From Doryteuthis pealeii (lineage: Eukaryota; Mollusca; Cephalopoda; Myopsida; Loliginidae), in the NCBI GenBank assembly GCA_023376005.1, contig CM042157.1:62650942-62714941 (forward strand): a stretch of DNA of 64,000 nt, in the 5' to 3' direction. The notes under the pieces are model-generated. The model did not search any database. It was not told the DNA's origin and worked only from the letters and a program-made list of their open reading frames with translations. The position numbers were made by a program, and so were the translations under genes. Each line of letters starts with the position of its first letter. Position 1 is the first letter of the stretch. Shown piece by piece: positions 37,196 to 47,901 of this stretch.

Positions 37196-37317
37196 TTTTT
37201 ATGCCTGCTGGAACAGCTGCTGTTGAAGTCAGGGTAACTCGTTTACACGCGCGGTCCGGTTCAAATCGTAGTGTTATATACCCCATTGCTGGGTATATAA
37301 TTGAGAGAGTTCTTGTA

Positions 37318-37357
<40 letters not shown>

Positions 37358-37366
37358 AGAGAGAAA

Positions 37367-37705
37367 CAATTGCGTCCCGGTCTCCTGTCTTAAAAAAACG
37401 CTAGGCGGTGATAGCTGAAAAATATTTTTATCGACAAGTAAATGTAAATATTTAACCCCCCTCCCACCTTAAAATATGTTAAAGAGGGGGAGGGTTGAAA
37501 TATTTACATTTACTTGAGGGGGTAAAATACCGCATTATCTTAACGCCTTAAAAGCGCTGGTTGTTTTGTTTTTTCAGCGGGCACCGCTTCAGCTAGGGAC
37601 TTCATTCGTAGAGCGGGTTGTCGTTTTTTGTTTTTTGTTTTTTCAGCTATCACCGCCAAGTGTTTTTTTAAGGCCGGGGACCGGGACGCAATTGCGAATA
37701 GCACC
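37367..37705. mobile_element. hAT-like MITE
   Basis: Partner of 15243-15566. It holds an extra inner inverted pair around 37425-37520 (CGACAAGTAAATGTAAATAT and its complement). Confidence 0.7.
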
Positions 37706-37932
37706 GAGACCCGTGCTGGCCAATACCAAAGGGTTGAAGAGGAGTAAAGACTAAAACACCTTCAGGTTCCTTACTTTTATGGCTGGCATCACGTAACCTC
37801 CAGGAGGGCCGTGATTGGTCTATTTGATCATTCGAACGTGCGTCCAAAATAAATTCCAATCGGGAAGATATTTAGTAGAGTCTCCACTCACTAAAAACCA
37901 ATATTAACAAGAGTATATCCATACATACATGT

Positions 37933-38436
37933 ACTTAAAGGCAGTAGTTGAGGGTCTTCGTGTCCTGGGTATGATGTTAAACTTTAAAATCATATACACG
38001 TAAAACAAGGTTTGGCTTAAATAGCCCACGAGGGTTGATATGCCATAAAACAAAATAACCAAATAAAGTTTTTTTTTAAAATCAAACAGACAATTTACCT
38101 CCAAACTATTGCTGTTATGGCAAATCCCCAACCCCTTTTTATCATATGGGTGCTAGAAGGCGGTGGCTGCGGGTCTACATGTCCTGGGAATGACGTTAAA
38201 CTCTATCTGATGCTGAGGTTCCAGTTCTGGAGGTTTGGGGAATGTGGAGCACCCCTTCATCACCATTGCTCCCTGGACCACTCTGACCCGGAGTGGTAGT
38301 ACCTGTTAGGGTCCCATCTATGGGTTAAATAGAAAAACATGTTTATAAAAAAAATTGTATTATCCATTAAGAATTGATTTATTTCAAAACTTTATCGGCA
38401 TTAAATGACCCACTGAGGTTGATATGCCGTAAAAAA
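37933..38436 (-). repeat. Family A fragments, reverse orientation
   Basis: Two pieces, 37933-38064 and 38110-38436, partners of 15793-15930 and 15971-16301. Confidence 0.6.
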
Positions 38437-38482
38437 AAAAAACCAAACCCTCCGACTCCAAACTATTCACTTACAAATCATA

Positions 38483-38813
38483 TACCGTATTTTACGGCAC
38501 ATAGGACGCACTTTTCTTCCAAAATTTTGGCTCAAAAAATTGCCCTGCGTCTTATACATTGTAGGTGAAGTGAAACCAATGATAAGAATCCCATTGGACT
38601 TTACAGTCACAGGAGGTGCTGTAACTTCAGGGGCACAAAAACTATATTATAGTCTTCCGAGACTGAAATGCCAAGGATAAGAAATAATGCTAGATTGTTT
38701 TCAACAATATATGCTTAAATACACTAAAAACTTTTTTTTCCTGAATCTGACCTGCTGAAATGGGGGTGCGTATTATATACCCGTGCGTCTTTTATATACC
38801 GTCAAATACGGTA
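38483..38813. mobile_element. MITE with TACCGTATTTTACGG ends
   Basis: Partner of 16344-16704, about 30 bp shorter inside. Confidence 0.75.
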
Positions 38814-39070
38814 TATAAAAAATAGGCATTAAATAGTCCACAAGTTTTGATATGTCATTAAGCAAAATAACTAACTAACCAACTGATCTAAAGTTTAAAA
38901 GAAATAATTGTTTAAAGACAGCTTGTGATAAATGAGTAATGTTTTGTAAATTGATACAGAATCAATTTATTTGGTAGTAAATGAAAATAAAATTTGGTTA
39001 CAAGGTGTGTATGAAAGCAAAAAGTCTGAGAAAACCTAATCTAAAGTTTAAATTTTAGAAATTTTAGAAA

Positions 39071-39258
39071 TTTTCACTAGCGATAGACCTAGAAGATTGT
39101 TTTTGCGTCTGAGGTGGAGCGCCACACCTAACATCACTTCCTTACTTTACCGCACAGGTCTCTGTGCTACTCATACGCTAAGTTGGCGAGGGCCGGTATC
39201 AAACTAGGAACCTTGTGGTTTATAGACGAACACTCTACTGACTGAGCTAATCCGGCCC
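39071..39258 (-). repeat. tRNA-derived SINE with head
   Basis: Partner of 16945-17133, nearly identical. Confidence 0.7.
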
Positions 39259-39466
39259 TGTGTTAATTCCCGCGTATGCTGTTAGAAGCATATTATATTA
39301 AAGTTTAAGAAGACCTGTCTGAAGTTTAAATTTTTTAAGATAAAAAAAATTAGAACAATATAAAAGCACTTAGTAAGAAACGAATTCCCTACACAAGTGA
39401 GAACAAGACAATTGTCGATCTACAGTGTTTTGAAAATAAAATATAATTTTTTTAAAAAAACTCCTT

Positions 39467-39549
39467 GTCAGAAGTGGGATTCGAACCCACGCCGGGAAGA
39501 CCCGACTGCGACCTGAACGCAGCGCCTTAGACCGCTCGGCCATCCTGAC
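39467..39549 (-). tRNA. tRNA-Leu(CAG)
   Basis: Intact. Upstream TATA-like 39576-39586, element 39594-39616 in the ACTCTGACTATATC form. Confidence 0.97.
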
Positions 39550-39842
39550 TAGCTACATAGGTAAACTGCTTACGATTTTATATATAGAAAATAACTCTGA
39601 CTATATCAACAGTAATGTATTTGTTATTGGTCTCCTCAGTGCCCAAACCCATTCTTCTCATTAAATAAATAATTCAAGAATTACTGGGTGTTTTCCAGTT
39701 GTATTGTATTATTTAAGTTTTGTAATATGATATTCAATTAATTTGTGTGGGAATTAAAAGTAATTAAATTTTGTTATAAGGAGTTCAAGTAAAATGTTTA
39801 AGAACACCTGATAAGTTTAAAATTTTAAAAATAAAAATTATT

Positions 39843-39925
39843 GTCAGAAGTGGGATTCGAACCCACGCCGGGAAGACCCGACTGCGACCTGAACGCAGCG
39901 CCTTAGACCGCTCGGCCATCCTGAC
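39843..39925 (-). tRNA. tRNA-Leu(CAG)
   Basis: Intact. Upstream TATA-like 39952-39960, element 39970-39992 in consensus form. Confidence 0.97.
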
Positions 39926-39951
39926 TACATGTCAGTAAAATAAGCTAGCGC

Positions 39952-39992
39952 TTTTATATAGAGATAATAACGGTGACGATATCAGCAGTAAC
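39952..39992 (-). promoter_or_regulatory. TATA-like box and upstream element (consensus form)
   Basis: Same sequence and spacing as 17826-17866, ending about 67 bp before the tRNA. Confidence 0.6.
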
Positions 39993-40365
39993 CTATCCTT
40001 GATGATAGTGACTGACTGACAAGACAGTGACAAAAAAGACACCAACGAAAGTGCTTGGAATCATATATCCACACACACGCACTCGCCCTCGCATACATGT
40101 GTAGGTGTGTGTGTGTGGGGGGGGGCAATGTTTCAAGCATTTAGAGAGTTATTTCATTGGTGTCTTGGCAATGTTTGGTTGGTCACTCCTCTTGATGATT
40201 TCACTGCTATGCTTGTACGACTTGGAATTACTGAATAGCGAGTTCGATCCTCACTGGATGCCCCATACGTGTAACCTAGAGTCACATCCAAAACCGTGGC
40301 GGGCGGATAGGTTAACACCTACTTGTACGATTCTGTGCAACATTTTCATACACACAGTTCTTATC

Positions 40366-40396
<31 letters not shown>

Positions 40397-40500
40397 TTGT
40401 AAATACCTTCTTCTGGGACCAATAAGTCAAATTTGGCTTCTTAGAGAGGAGTTAAAAACATACTTTCCCAATCCGGAATTTACTTGCAATGCTTCCTCAG

Positions 40501-40501
<1 letters not shown>

Positions 40502-40594
<93 letters not shown>
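40502..40594. repeat. (AT)n microsatellite
   Basis: About 46 AT units next to the Penelope-like remnant; copy 1 has an inserted tRNA-unit fragment here. Confidence 0.95.
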
Positions 40595-40598
<4 letters not shown>

Positions 40599-40627
40599 TT
40601 ATTTATTTAAGTCACCAATACAAAGTT

Positions 40628-40670
40628 CGTCTTACCAATAGTTTCAGATGTTTATCCGTCATCAGAGACG
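40628..40670 (-). ncRNA. Hammerhead-ribozyme-like motif
   Basis: Identical to 18710-18752, with the same CTGATGA and GAAA boxes and CGTCT/AGACG closing helix. Confidence 0.4.
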
Positions 40671-40883
40671 TTGACTTTTTGACAAAATTGAAAAAATTGG
40701 ACAGTTTTTAAAACTCGTGCCTCGTGTGAACGTGATCCGTTATTCGTTCTTGCTTTTGCGTTCTTCATTCACCGGCGTTCCTATTTGTCGTCATTGAGTC
40801 TCGGGTTTTAATGATGATTTTGTTTTTTTTTAGTTTTTTTATTTTATTTTGTGTGCGTTTATATATATGTGTGAATTCCTAAA

Positions 40884-41246
40884 TTATGGCGGTCTGAGGT
40901 TTTGGTTAGTCCAATTCCATATCAAAAATATTTTTCGGTGTGGGCATGCTCTAAATATTTCCATTTTATTCATGAGAAAAACATGTTCTGAGCTTAATCC
41001 TTGCAGAATACGCAATTTTTCAGTCGTGCACAATGAGCATTTTTTGGATCCATTTACGTCTGGTTTCGATTGGTCCAGTATTTTCCATTCTATTTTAAAT
41101 TGTTTTTCCTGTTTTTTATATACCCATACTTTGTTGGATAACGCTGTCACATTCCTTTTGTTTTCGTATTTGAAGGATGTTAAATGGTTGTAGTAGCGTT
41201 GTTTAAAACTACCTTGTACCATCCCTACGTAGTTTTCGTTGGTCAC
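40884..41246 (-). pseudogene. GIY-YIG endonuclease of a Penelope-like element
   Basis: Same domain as 18968-19405, lacking the first ordered segment because the upstream frame is broken. Variants include VYKKQ and FKIEWKIL. The C-x2-C and LMNKMEIFRAC blocks are kept. Confidence 0.7.
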
Positions 41247-41689
41247 CGGTTGGTTTGTGTTGTTTGTCTTAATTGTTGCATTGTATATTATTATATATAT
41301 ATATGATAAGTTAAGATTCGCATCTGATTAGTCGGGAGATTTAGACTATTTGTCTAAGCTCCTTGAAATAGACTATAATGCTAAATCTTTTGTTATTTCT
41401 TTACTCATATATTTGCTCTGTGACTCTAACATTAAGAGCACACATTGAGCTCTCAAACTGCGACTTGGTTTTGTTTAAATAAAACTCTTGTGTCGTAAGG
41501 AAGATTTCTTCTCTGGACTTTTGGATTATATATAATAAGTTATATATATATATCGAACTCAGTAGTTTTCAGTAGTAACAATTACACCGTTACTTTTACC
41601 AAAAGCAGGTTCTTTTTAAATATCGTTCTCTAAAATTTCAGATGACCCGAGGGGAAGTTTAAATTTCTAAAAATTGATAAAAAATATAG

Positions 41690-42275
41690 GGGAGTAAATT
41701 TCACAGGGAAAATTGGCGGTACCTATAGATTATAAATAATTTTGTGAATTAATATTCAATTAATTTAATTGTGAGGGAAAATAAATTTGGTTACAAGAAG
41801 TTCATCAAGTAAAAAGATTGGAAAAATAAGAATCGGAAGTTTAGATTTAAAAAAAAAAAGATATCTCTGTCAGGAGTGGGATTCGAACCCACGCCGGGAA
41901 GACCCGACTGCGACCTGAACGCAGCGCCTTAGACCTCTCGGCCATCCTGACTACGTATCCACCATTCAGTGGAGATAGAATAAGACTGATAATATAAAGA
42001 GTAACATATCTGTTATTTATCTCTTTAGTGTCAACCAAACTATTCTGCCCATTAAAAGCTAATTCAAGAATTAAAAGGTGCGTTTGCATTTATAGTTTTC
42101 GGGGGGGGGGGGGTCTCATTCAAATTGTATCAAATTATGTTTAATTTTGTAAATTAAAATTTTTTTTATTTATTTGGTGGGAAAAATAAATTTGGTTCAA
42201 GGAATTCATCAAGTAAAAACTTTGAGAATTCCTCAGAGGAAGTTTAGATTTCGAATAATTAAAAAAAAAAAGTAT
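41690..42275. other. tRNA unit spacer present only in copy 2
   Basis: This block, with the tRNA at 41869, begins with a family T end (AAATTTCACAGGGAAAATTGG) and is absent between 19755 and 19777 in copy 1. The two copies therefore differ by one tRNA unit. Confidence 0.65.
41869..41951 (-). tRNA. tRNA-Leu(CAG), D-arm variant
   Basis: Intact apart from CCGAGAGGTC in place of CCGAGCGGTC in the A box. The upstream element (41983-42005) is degenerate and close, with no TATA. It is absent from copy 1. Confidence 0.92.
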
Positions 42276-42280
42276 ATCTT

Positions 42281-42363
42281 GTCAGGAGTGGGATTCGAAC
42301 CCACGCCGGGAAGACCCGACTGCGACCTGAACGCAGCGCCTTAGACCGCTCGGCCATCCTGAC
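42281..42363 (-). tRNA. tRNA-Leu(CAG)
   Basis: Intact; an A11 run at about 42261-42271 provides the terminator. Upstream TATA-like 42390-42400, element 42408-42429. Partner 19777-19859 is damaged. Confidence 0.97.
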
Positions 42364-42855
42364 TAGCTGCTTGCCTACGAAGCTAGCTGTTTTATATAGA
42401 TATAATAACGCTGACGATATCAGCAGTTAGGTAACTACTGATATTGTCATGGTCACATTCTCTTCGCAATAACACGCGACTCTATTCTAAAAATAGACTT
42501 AAATCAGATTAACCGACACCAAACTTACAATCCTGATTCAAAAATCCTACAATTAACTTAGAATTAGAGGGATAGAAATTAACAAATTGTATTGTGTTAA
42601 TTAAGTTTTGTAATATGATATTCAATTAATTTGTGTGGGAATTAAAAGTAATTAAATTTGGTTATAAGGAGTTCAAGTAAAAAAGTTTAAGAACACCTGA
42701 TAAGTTTAAAATTTAAAAAATAAAAATTCATGTCAGGAAGCGAGGTTACTTTCATTTACGTAGCTCATGTTCAGATTACCCGAAATCGTTCATTTACAGT
42801 GTCTTGAAAATGCTCAATCTTCAATAAAGATCTTAAATTCTAAAAAAGAATTCTT

Positions 42856-42938
42856 GTCAGGAGTGGGATTCGAACCCACGCCGGGAAGACCCGACTGCGA
42901 CCTGAACGCAGCGCCTTAGACCGCTCGGCCATCCTGAC
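42856..42938 (-). tRNA. tRNA-Leu(CAG)
   Basis: Intact. The upstream element at 42983-43005 is good and the TATA-like box is CTATATTAAA (42965-42974). Partner 20360-20440. Confidence 0.96.
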
Positions 42939-43099
42939 TAGCTGACGGTTAAATAAGCTAGCGCTTTAATATAGAGATAATAACGCTGACGATATCAGCA
43001 GTAACCTACCGTTGATGATAGTGACTGACTGACAAGACAGTGACAAAGAAGACACCAACTGTCCACACACACGCACTCGCCCACGCATAATATACGAAT

Positions 43100-43585
43100 T
43101 ATAGAAGAAGAGAGGGAGATAAGGGGGTAAGTCAAAAGATCCCTGACAGGACAAGACAAGATAGTAGCAGCCAGATCATCATTGACCGCACACGAAAAGC
43201 ATTAGTCTAGAGAACATTATGACGGCAACTAAGCTTTATCCTCTAAGGAACTTTGGGACTGGTAAGCAATTCTGAATAATATCAAAGCATTTACATTTAC
43301 GTTAACTCTTCAGGGTATAAAACTCCTCAAGGTCCGCCACATGGTTTGCTTGCTGTTAAGATCTCGTTACCTGACCAGAAGCTTGGTGCCTGATTGACAC
43401 TTGCTGGATAACCCAGGTGAAGGTGCATGATGTTGTAAGACCTGAAATGTGTAATGATCCTGGGATAGCATCACTGACAATCTGGTCTCAAGTATTATTT
43501 GGTAAATAATATCGAATCTTTGATGAGGAGGGATCTTGAAACACTAAGAGGTACAAGTTGATAACTACTACATCAGTAAAAAAAA
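43100..43585. other. Unassigned spacer
   Basis: Counterpart of 20620-21110. Indels relative to copy 1 fall on both sides, so both copies may be error-prone here. No gene is supported. Confidence 0.4.
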
Positions 43586-43586
43586 A

Positions 43587-43825
43587 TAAAGTCTTCGGGG
43601 TGGCCTAAAGTCGGTATCATCTTGGGAGTCTATCCCCTTTTCACTAGCGATAGACCAAGGAGATTGTTTTTGCGTCTGAGATGGAGCGCCACACCTAACA
43701 TCACCTCCTTACTTTACCGCACAGGTCTATGTGCTACCAATGCGCTAAATTGGCGAGGGCCGGTATCAAACTAGGAACCTTGTGGTTTATAGACGAACAC
43801 TCTACTGACTGAGCTAATCCGGCCC
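43587..43825 (-). repeat. tRNA-derived SINE, full length
   Basis: This is the clean full copy: head GGGCCGGATTAGCTCAGTCA, B-box-like GGTTCCTAGTTTGATACC, body GGTGTGGCGCTCC, tail GGCCACCCCGAAGAC. Family copies are at 4313, 14872, 16945, 21111, 28256, 37012, 39071 and 60979. Confidence 0.75.
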
Positions 43826-44043
43826 TGTGCGCATTCCCGCGTATGCTGTTAGAAGCATATTATATTAAAGTTTGAGAAGACCTGTCTGAAGTTTAAGTTT
43901 TTTAAGATAAAAAAAAAACTAGAACAATATAAAAGCACTCAGTAAGAAACGAATTCCCTACACAAGTGAGAACAAGACAATTGTCTATTTACAGTGTTTT
44001 GAAAATAAAATAGAATAATAAGTTAAAAAAAACAAAAAGACTT

Positions 44044-44126
44044 GTCAGAAGTGGGATTCGAACCCACGCCGGGAAGACCCGACTGCGACCTGAACGCAGC
44101 GCCTTAGACCGCTCGGCCATCCTGAC
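44044..44126 (-). tRNA. tRNA-Leu(CAG)
   Basis: Intact. A TATA-like box at 44152-44161 is kept, but the upstream element is diverged (GCCGATATCCGCTGTC). Confidence 0.96.
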
Positions 44127-44280
44127 TATCTGTTGCTACTGAAAGCACGCCGTTTTATATACATAGCCGATATCCGCTGTCATGTATTACAGTTTTGCTT
44201 ATAGATAATAGCATCTGGCAGATCAACCCCGTGGATTATTTAATGCTAAAACTGTTAGAGTATGAGATGAAAGTCGGTAC

Positions 44281-44588
44281 TCAAGCTTCCTTTACAGGTG
44301 TATTTTCGTAAATAGTTTCGTGAATGTATTTTATTATATCTGATTCATAATTTTTTTTTCTCTCAAGAAGGATGAAATGTCATTCATGTTAATGGTCTCA
44401 AACTGATCCCGCATATTATTTGCGTTGAAATATTTCTTTCTGATTGTAGCGAAAGCTCCACACTCCGAGAGGAAATGTTTGACAGTGCAGGGTGTTTGAC
44501 ATGTCCCGTACCTTAGTTGATCCTCCTGCTTGAGCCTAAAAGAGTGTCTAAGTCTTGTATGGCCAAGGCGCAGCCGAGCCAGTATTAC
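44281..44588 (-). pseudogene. LINE 3' end with zinc-knuckle tail
   Basis: The frame reads VILARLRLGHTRLRHSF, then a C-x3-C-x3-H-x4-C knuckle (CQTPCTVKHFLSEC), then FATIRKKYF and NTPVKEA at the stop. An LRLGHT-R-H block followed by such a knuckle ends the RNase H or tail region of many animal non-LTR elements. One frameshift falls in an A9 run near 44353. Reverse transcriptase is not present. Partner 21835-22190. Confidence 0.6.
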
Positions 44589-44657
44589 TTATTCTTCTCT
44601 GGATTATCGATATCCCGGCTTCTCCTACCGTTAGCTTAATTGATAATAATTTCTTCG

Positions 44658-44840
44658 GTGTACTACACGACCTACTAATATATACGGCCCTCTATGTCAC
44701 CTAAACAGGCCGATTCGTTTTGTAATCAATTTATGTCTGCGAGGATACTAGATGCTGTGTGGAGGACTTCCCTGGGACAATGAATGATAGAGAAGGTTGG
44801 CGAGAGATTGTCATGGATATCTGTGTTAATTGCGCGACAC

Positions 44841-44882
<42 letters not shown>

Positions 44883-45830
44883 TGCCTGAAGAATCTCCAG
44901 CACAAAATCCCTGGGATTTGCTGTAACATTGTCAAAAAAACCCGGACACGCAGGGGTTGCCACTGCACACATACTTGGTAGGCTGAGGCATGGCCCACTA
45001 ATATATACGACCCCATATGTCACCTAAGCAGGCAGAATTATAACAGGCCGATTCGTTTTGTAATCAATTTATGTCTGTTCAAAAAAAAAGAAAGTTAAAA
45101 ATACACAAACTTGTCTTTTTTCTTCAGAAATGTAATATTGTGTTAGTATAACATTCAATTCTAAGACTAACAACAACAAGAAAGGAATTAATATATCCTT
45201 TAATTCAAACAATTTATTTGCTAGGCATAAAACACAAACAACAATATAAAGTCCTTCCTGTATATAAAGTTGAGTTTAAGGGACTTACCGGCGCGTTGGA
45301 GAAGAGTTATTAGGGTGGTTTCCTGGAGCCCCTGAATTCGTTGCCTCGTGGCACCGCGAGTGTATTCTGTCTGACTACTTTTTGGATATTGCGCCAAAAC
45401 TCTGGGCTATCACGTGATTGGTAAATCCAATCACAGAGCCTCTCCCTCATTCACTCTATATACAGGAATAACCATTTTACTGACCCAACAGTAATAATAA
45501 AAGATTGTAAACTAACAAAAAAATAAAAATAATAAAAATGATGCAGTTATAGAAAACAAACACACCAACAATTTATCAATGATTTCAGGTTATATATATA
45601 AAAAAAAACCTTTTCAATGTGAAATGTATTCCCATGTCATGGTAGTCAATGATAGTGATGATACTACAGAGAAACAGTATTTCTCGAGGAGAACTTACGG
45701 TTCCATCTAGCCAAATGTTTGTGCTTTTTTCGAAACAGACATAAATTGATAATAAAACAAATCGGCCTGTTATAAATCTGCCTGCTCTGGTGACATGTGA
45801 GGCCGTATATATTAGTAGGCCGTGGTGTAC
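44658..45830. mobile_element. Nested fold-back elements (family of 3457)
   Basis: The right end at 45735-45830 pairs with two left ends: an outer one at 44658 (also sharing GTACTACAC) and an inner one at 44992-45075. A (GAT)n run sits at about 44841-44880. Nesting of two insertions is the simplest reading. Confidence 0.6.
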
Positions 45831-46136
45831 TACTATTCCAACGTTTTTGTCATTTTTTGCTTGATAAATCTTTTTATTTGATTCTTTAGATCTCTATATG
45901 GGATCTTGAAGTTTTCATCAATTTCTTTATTCATGATATATTTGGCAGCTGAATCAGCTTTGTTATTTACTGTTATTCCAACATGACTTACGATCCAAAA
46001 CATCTCAACGACTTTTGACTCAGATAGTGAATTGGGTTTACGTAGCTAATGTTCAGATTACCCGAAATCGTCCATTTACAGTGTCTTGAAATGCTCAATC
46101 TTCAATAAAGATCTTACATTCTAAAAAAAATTTATT

Positions 46137-46219
46137 GTCAGGAGTGGGATTCGAACCCACGCCGGGAAGACCCGACTGCGACCTGAACGCAGCGCCTTAG
46201 ACCGCTCGGCCATCCTGAC
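46137..46219 (-). tRNA. tRNA-Leu(CAG), promoter lost
   Basis: The gene is perfect, but neither the TATA-like box nor the upstream element is found upstream. Partner 23735-23819. Confidence 0.95.
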
Positions 46220-46560
46220 TAGCTATATTTATATATAACCCGCACAAAACTTAGTTGTTTATGGTTCACTCATAAATCTGCAACCTAATATTCGTAATCT
46301 CCTGAATGCCCACTAAACCCACCATTCTCATTTTTTAAAATTCAAGAATTAAATGTGCGTTTGCATTTTGTAGCTAACAGATTTTTTTTTTTAAGTAAAT
46401 TATATTAACTTCTGCTAAATTAGTAAAGTTTTATAAATTGATATTCAATTAATTTTTTGTTAGTGAAAAGGAATTAAATTTGGTTACAAGATGTGTATCA
46501 AGTAAAAAAGTTAGAGAAAATCCGATCTCAAGATTTAAAAAAAAATTTAAAATTTCCATT

Positions 46561-46643
46561 GTCAGGAGTGGGATTCGAACCCACGCCGGGAAGACCCGAC
46601 TGCGACCTGAACGCAGCGCCTTAGACCGCTCGGCCATCCTGAC
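46561..46643 (-). tRNA. tRNA-Leu(CAG)
   Basis: Intact. Upstream TATA-like 46669-46679, element 46688-46710. Confidence 0.97.
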
Positions 46644-46907
46644 TAACTATAAGTAATAAAAGCAAGCCGTTTTATAAAGAGAGAATAACAGTGATGATAT
46701 CAGCAGTAATGTATCACAGTTTTACGCATAGATAATAACGTCTGGCTGACAAGGCAGTCTGAAAGGAGACACCAGACAGAGAGCATTCTAACAGCTTAGA
46801 AGGATATATCCACACACACACAATTACACACGAACACATACATACACATACACACACGCGAACACACACATGGACCCACACACATATATTAGATGTATGT
46901 TCACTGG

Positions 46908-47708
46908 GTACCACCAAATTAGAACACGTGATCAGTTTAGGCCATATAGAAGGAAGAAATTTTTTTTTTGTTTTAAATCTCGCAAAAAAGAAATAACGAA
47001 CATAAAGAGTTGTTACAAAGAAAAACTGTTTATTCAAAGATCAAATTATCCGATTGGGGGAAAATAACTCATCGTTATAGTGAAAAATAAGTAAAACAGT
47101 ACGTTTATTTACAACACGGTCAGTTTCTTTATTGATATTTGTTTAGCAGAATTCTGTATTCATGGTTCTTTTACGAAAAAGCTCTCGACTTGAGACTTAT
47201 AAAAATTTTCTGATATAATTATTCAGACTCTTATCTTTATAGAAAAAAAGTAAAAAAACGTTTTTTATCGATTCATTTTTTCATATTTCATAAAATAATA
47301 TGGGGGAGGTAGACCTCGTAAAAAATATTTCCCCTAATATATTTTAGGAAAAAAACTATTTCAGACATATTTTCATCAAAAGATAAGTAATTCTGGAAAT
47401 TTTCGTGAAAATCGGACCATTAATTGATTTTTCATAGACTTTTAAAAAAGCCTATCGTCATAATTTGTTTTTGGCTACGTTAAATTTCAATTGATTTAAC
47501 GGTATAAAAATGTAAACATTGTTTTTCGTTTATAATTTTCATTATTTCCGTAAACTGAAAATATATTTTTATAATCATCAGGAGATTGTTTAATGTTTCT
47601 TCTTTCGAATGAACCAAACATTTTCAAGATAATATTAATATTCATCTAAGTTTTATTGTGTTAAATATAGGGGGGGGGGGTAAATTTCACAGGGAAAATT
47701 GGTGGTAC
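46908..47708 (+). mobile_element. Family T element, both ends clear
   Basis: Starts GTACCACCAA and ends TTGGTGGTAC, a perfect 10 bp inverted terminus. The interior contains the 57380-type segment. Confidence 0.65.
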
Positions 47709-47901
47709 TTAATGTTCAAATGTATTTTGGATTTAACCATGATCCATCAAAAACGGCACGTCATAGCGAAATTTTTATTAGAGTAATAAATACACTCTTA
47801 TGGTCTAGCTTGAAATAATAAATCGATTTACAACTGGGTGATAATTTTGTGGTGTCTTTGTTCGCGCTGAACCTCGGTTCTTTAACCGTCACATTTCCCG
47901 C

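Noticed and set aside
46449..46637. Recurrent peptide beginning MAERSKALRSGRSRVFPAWV
   Set aside because: It is the translation of the tRNA-Leu gene itself, seen at every array copy; not a protein gene.
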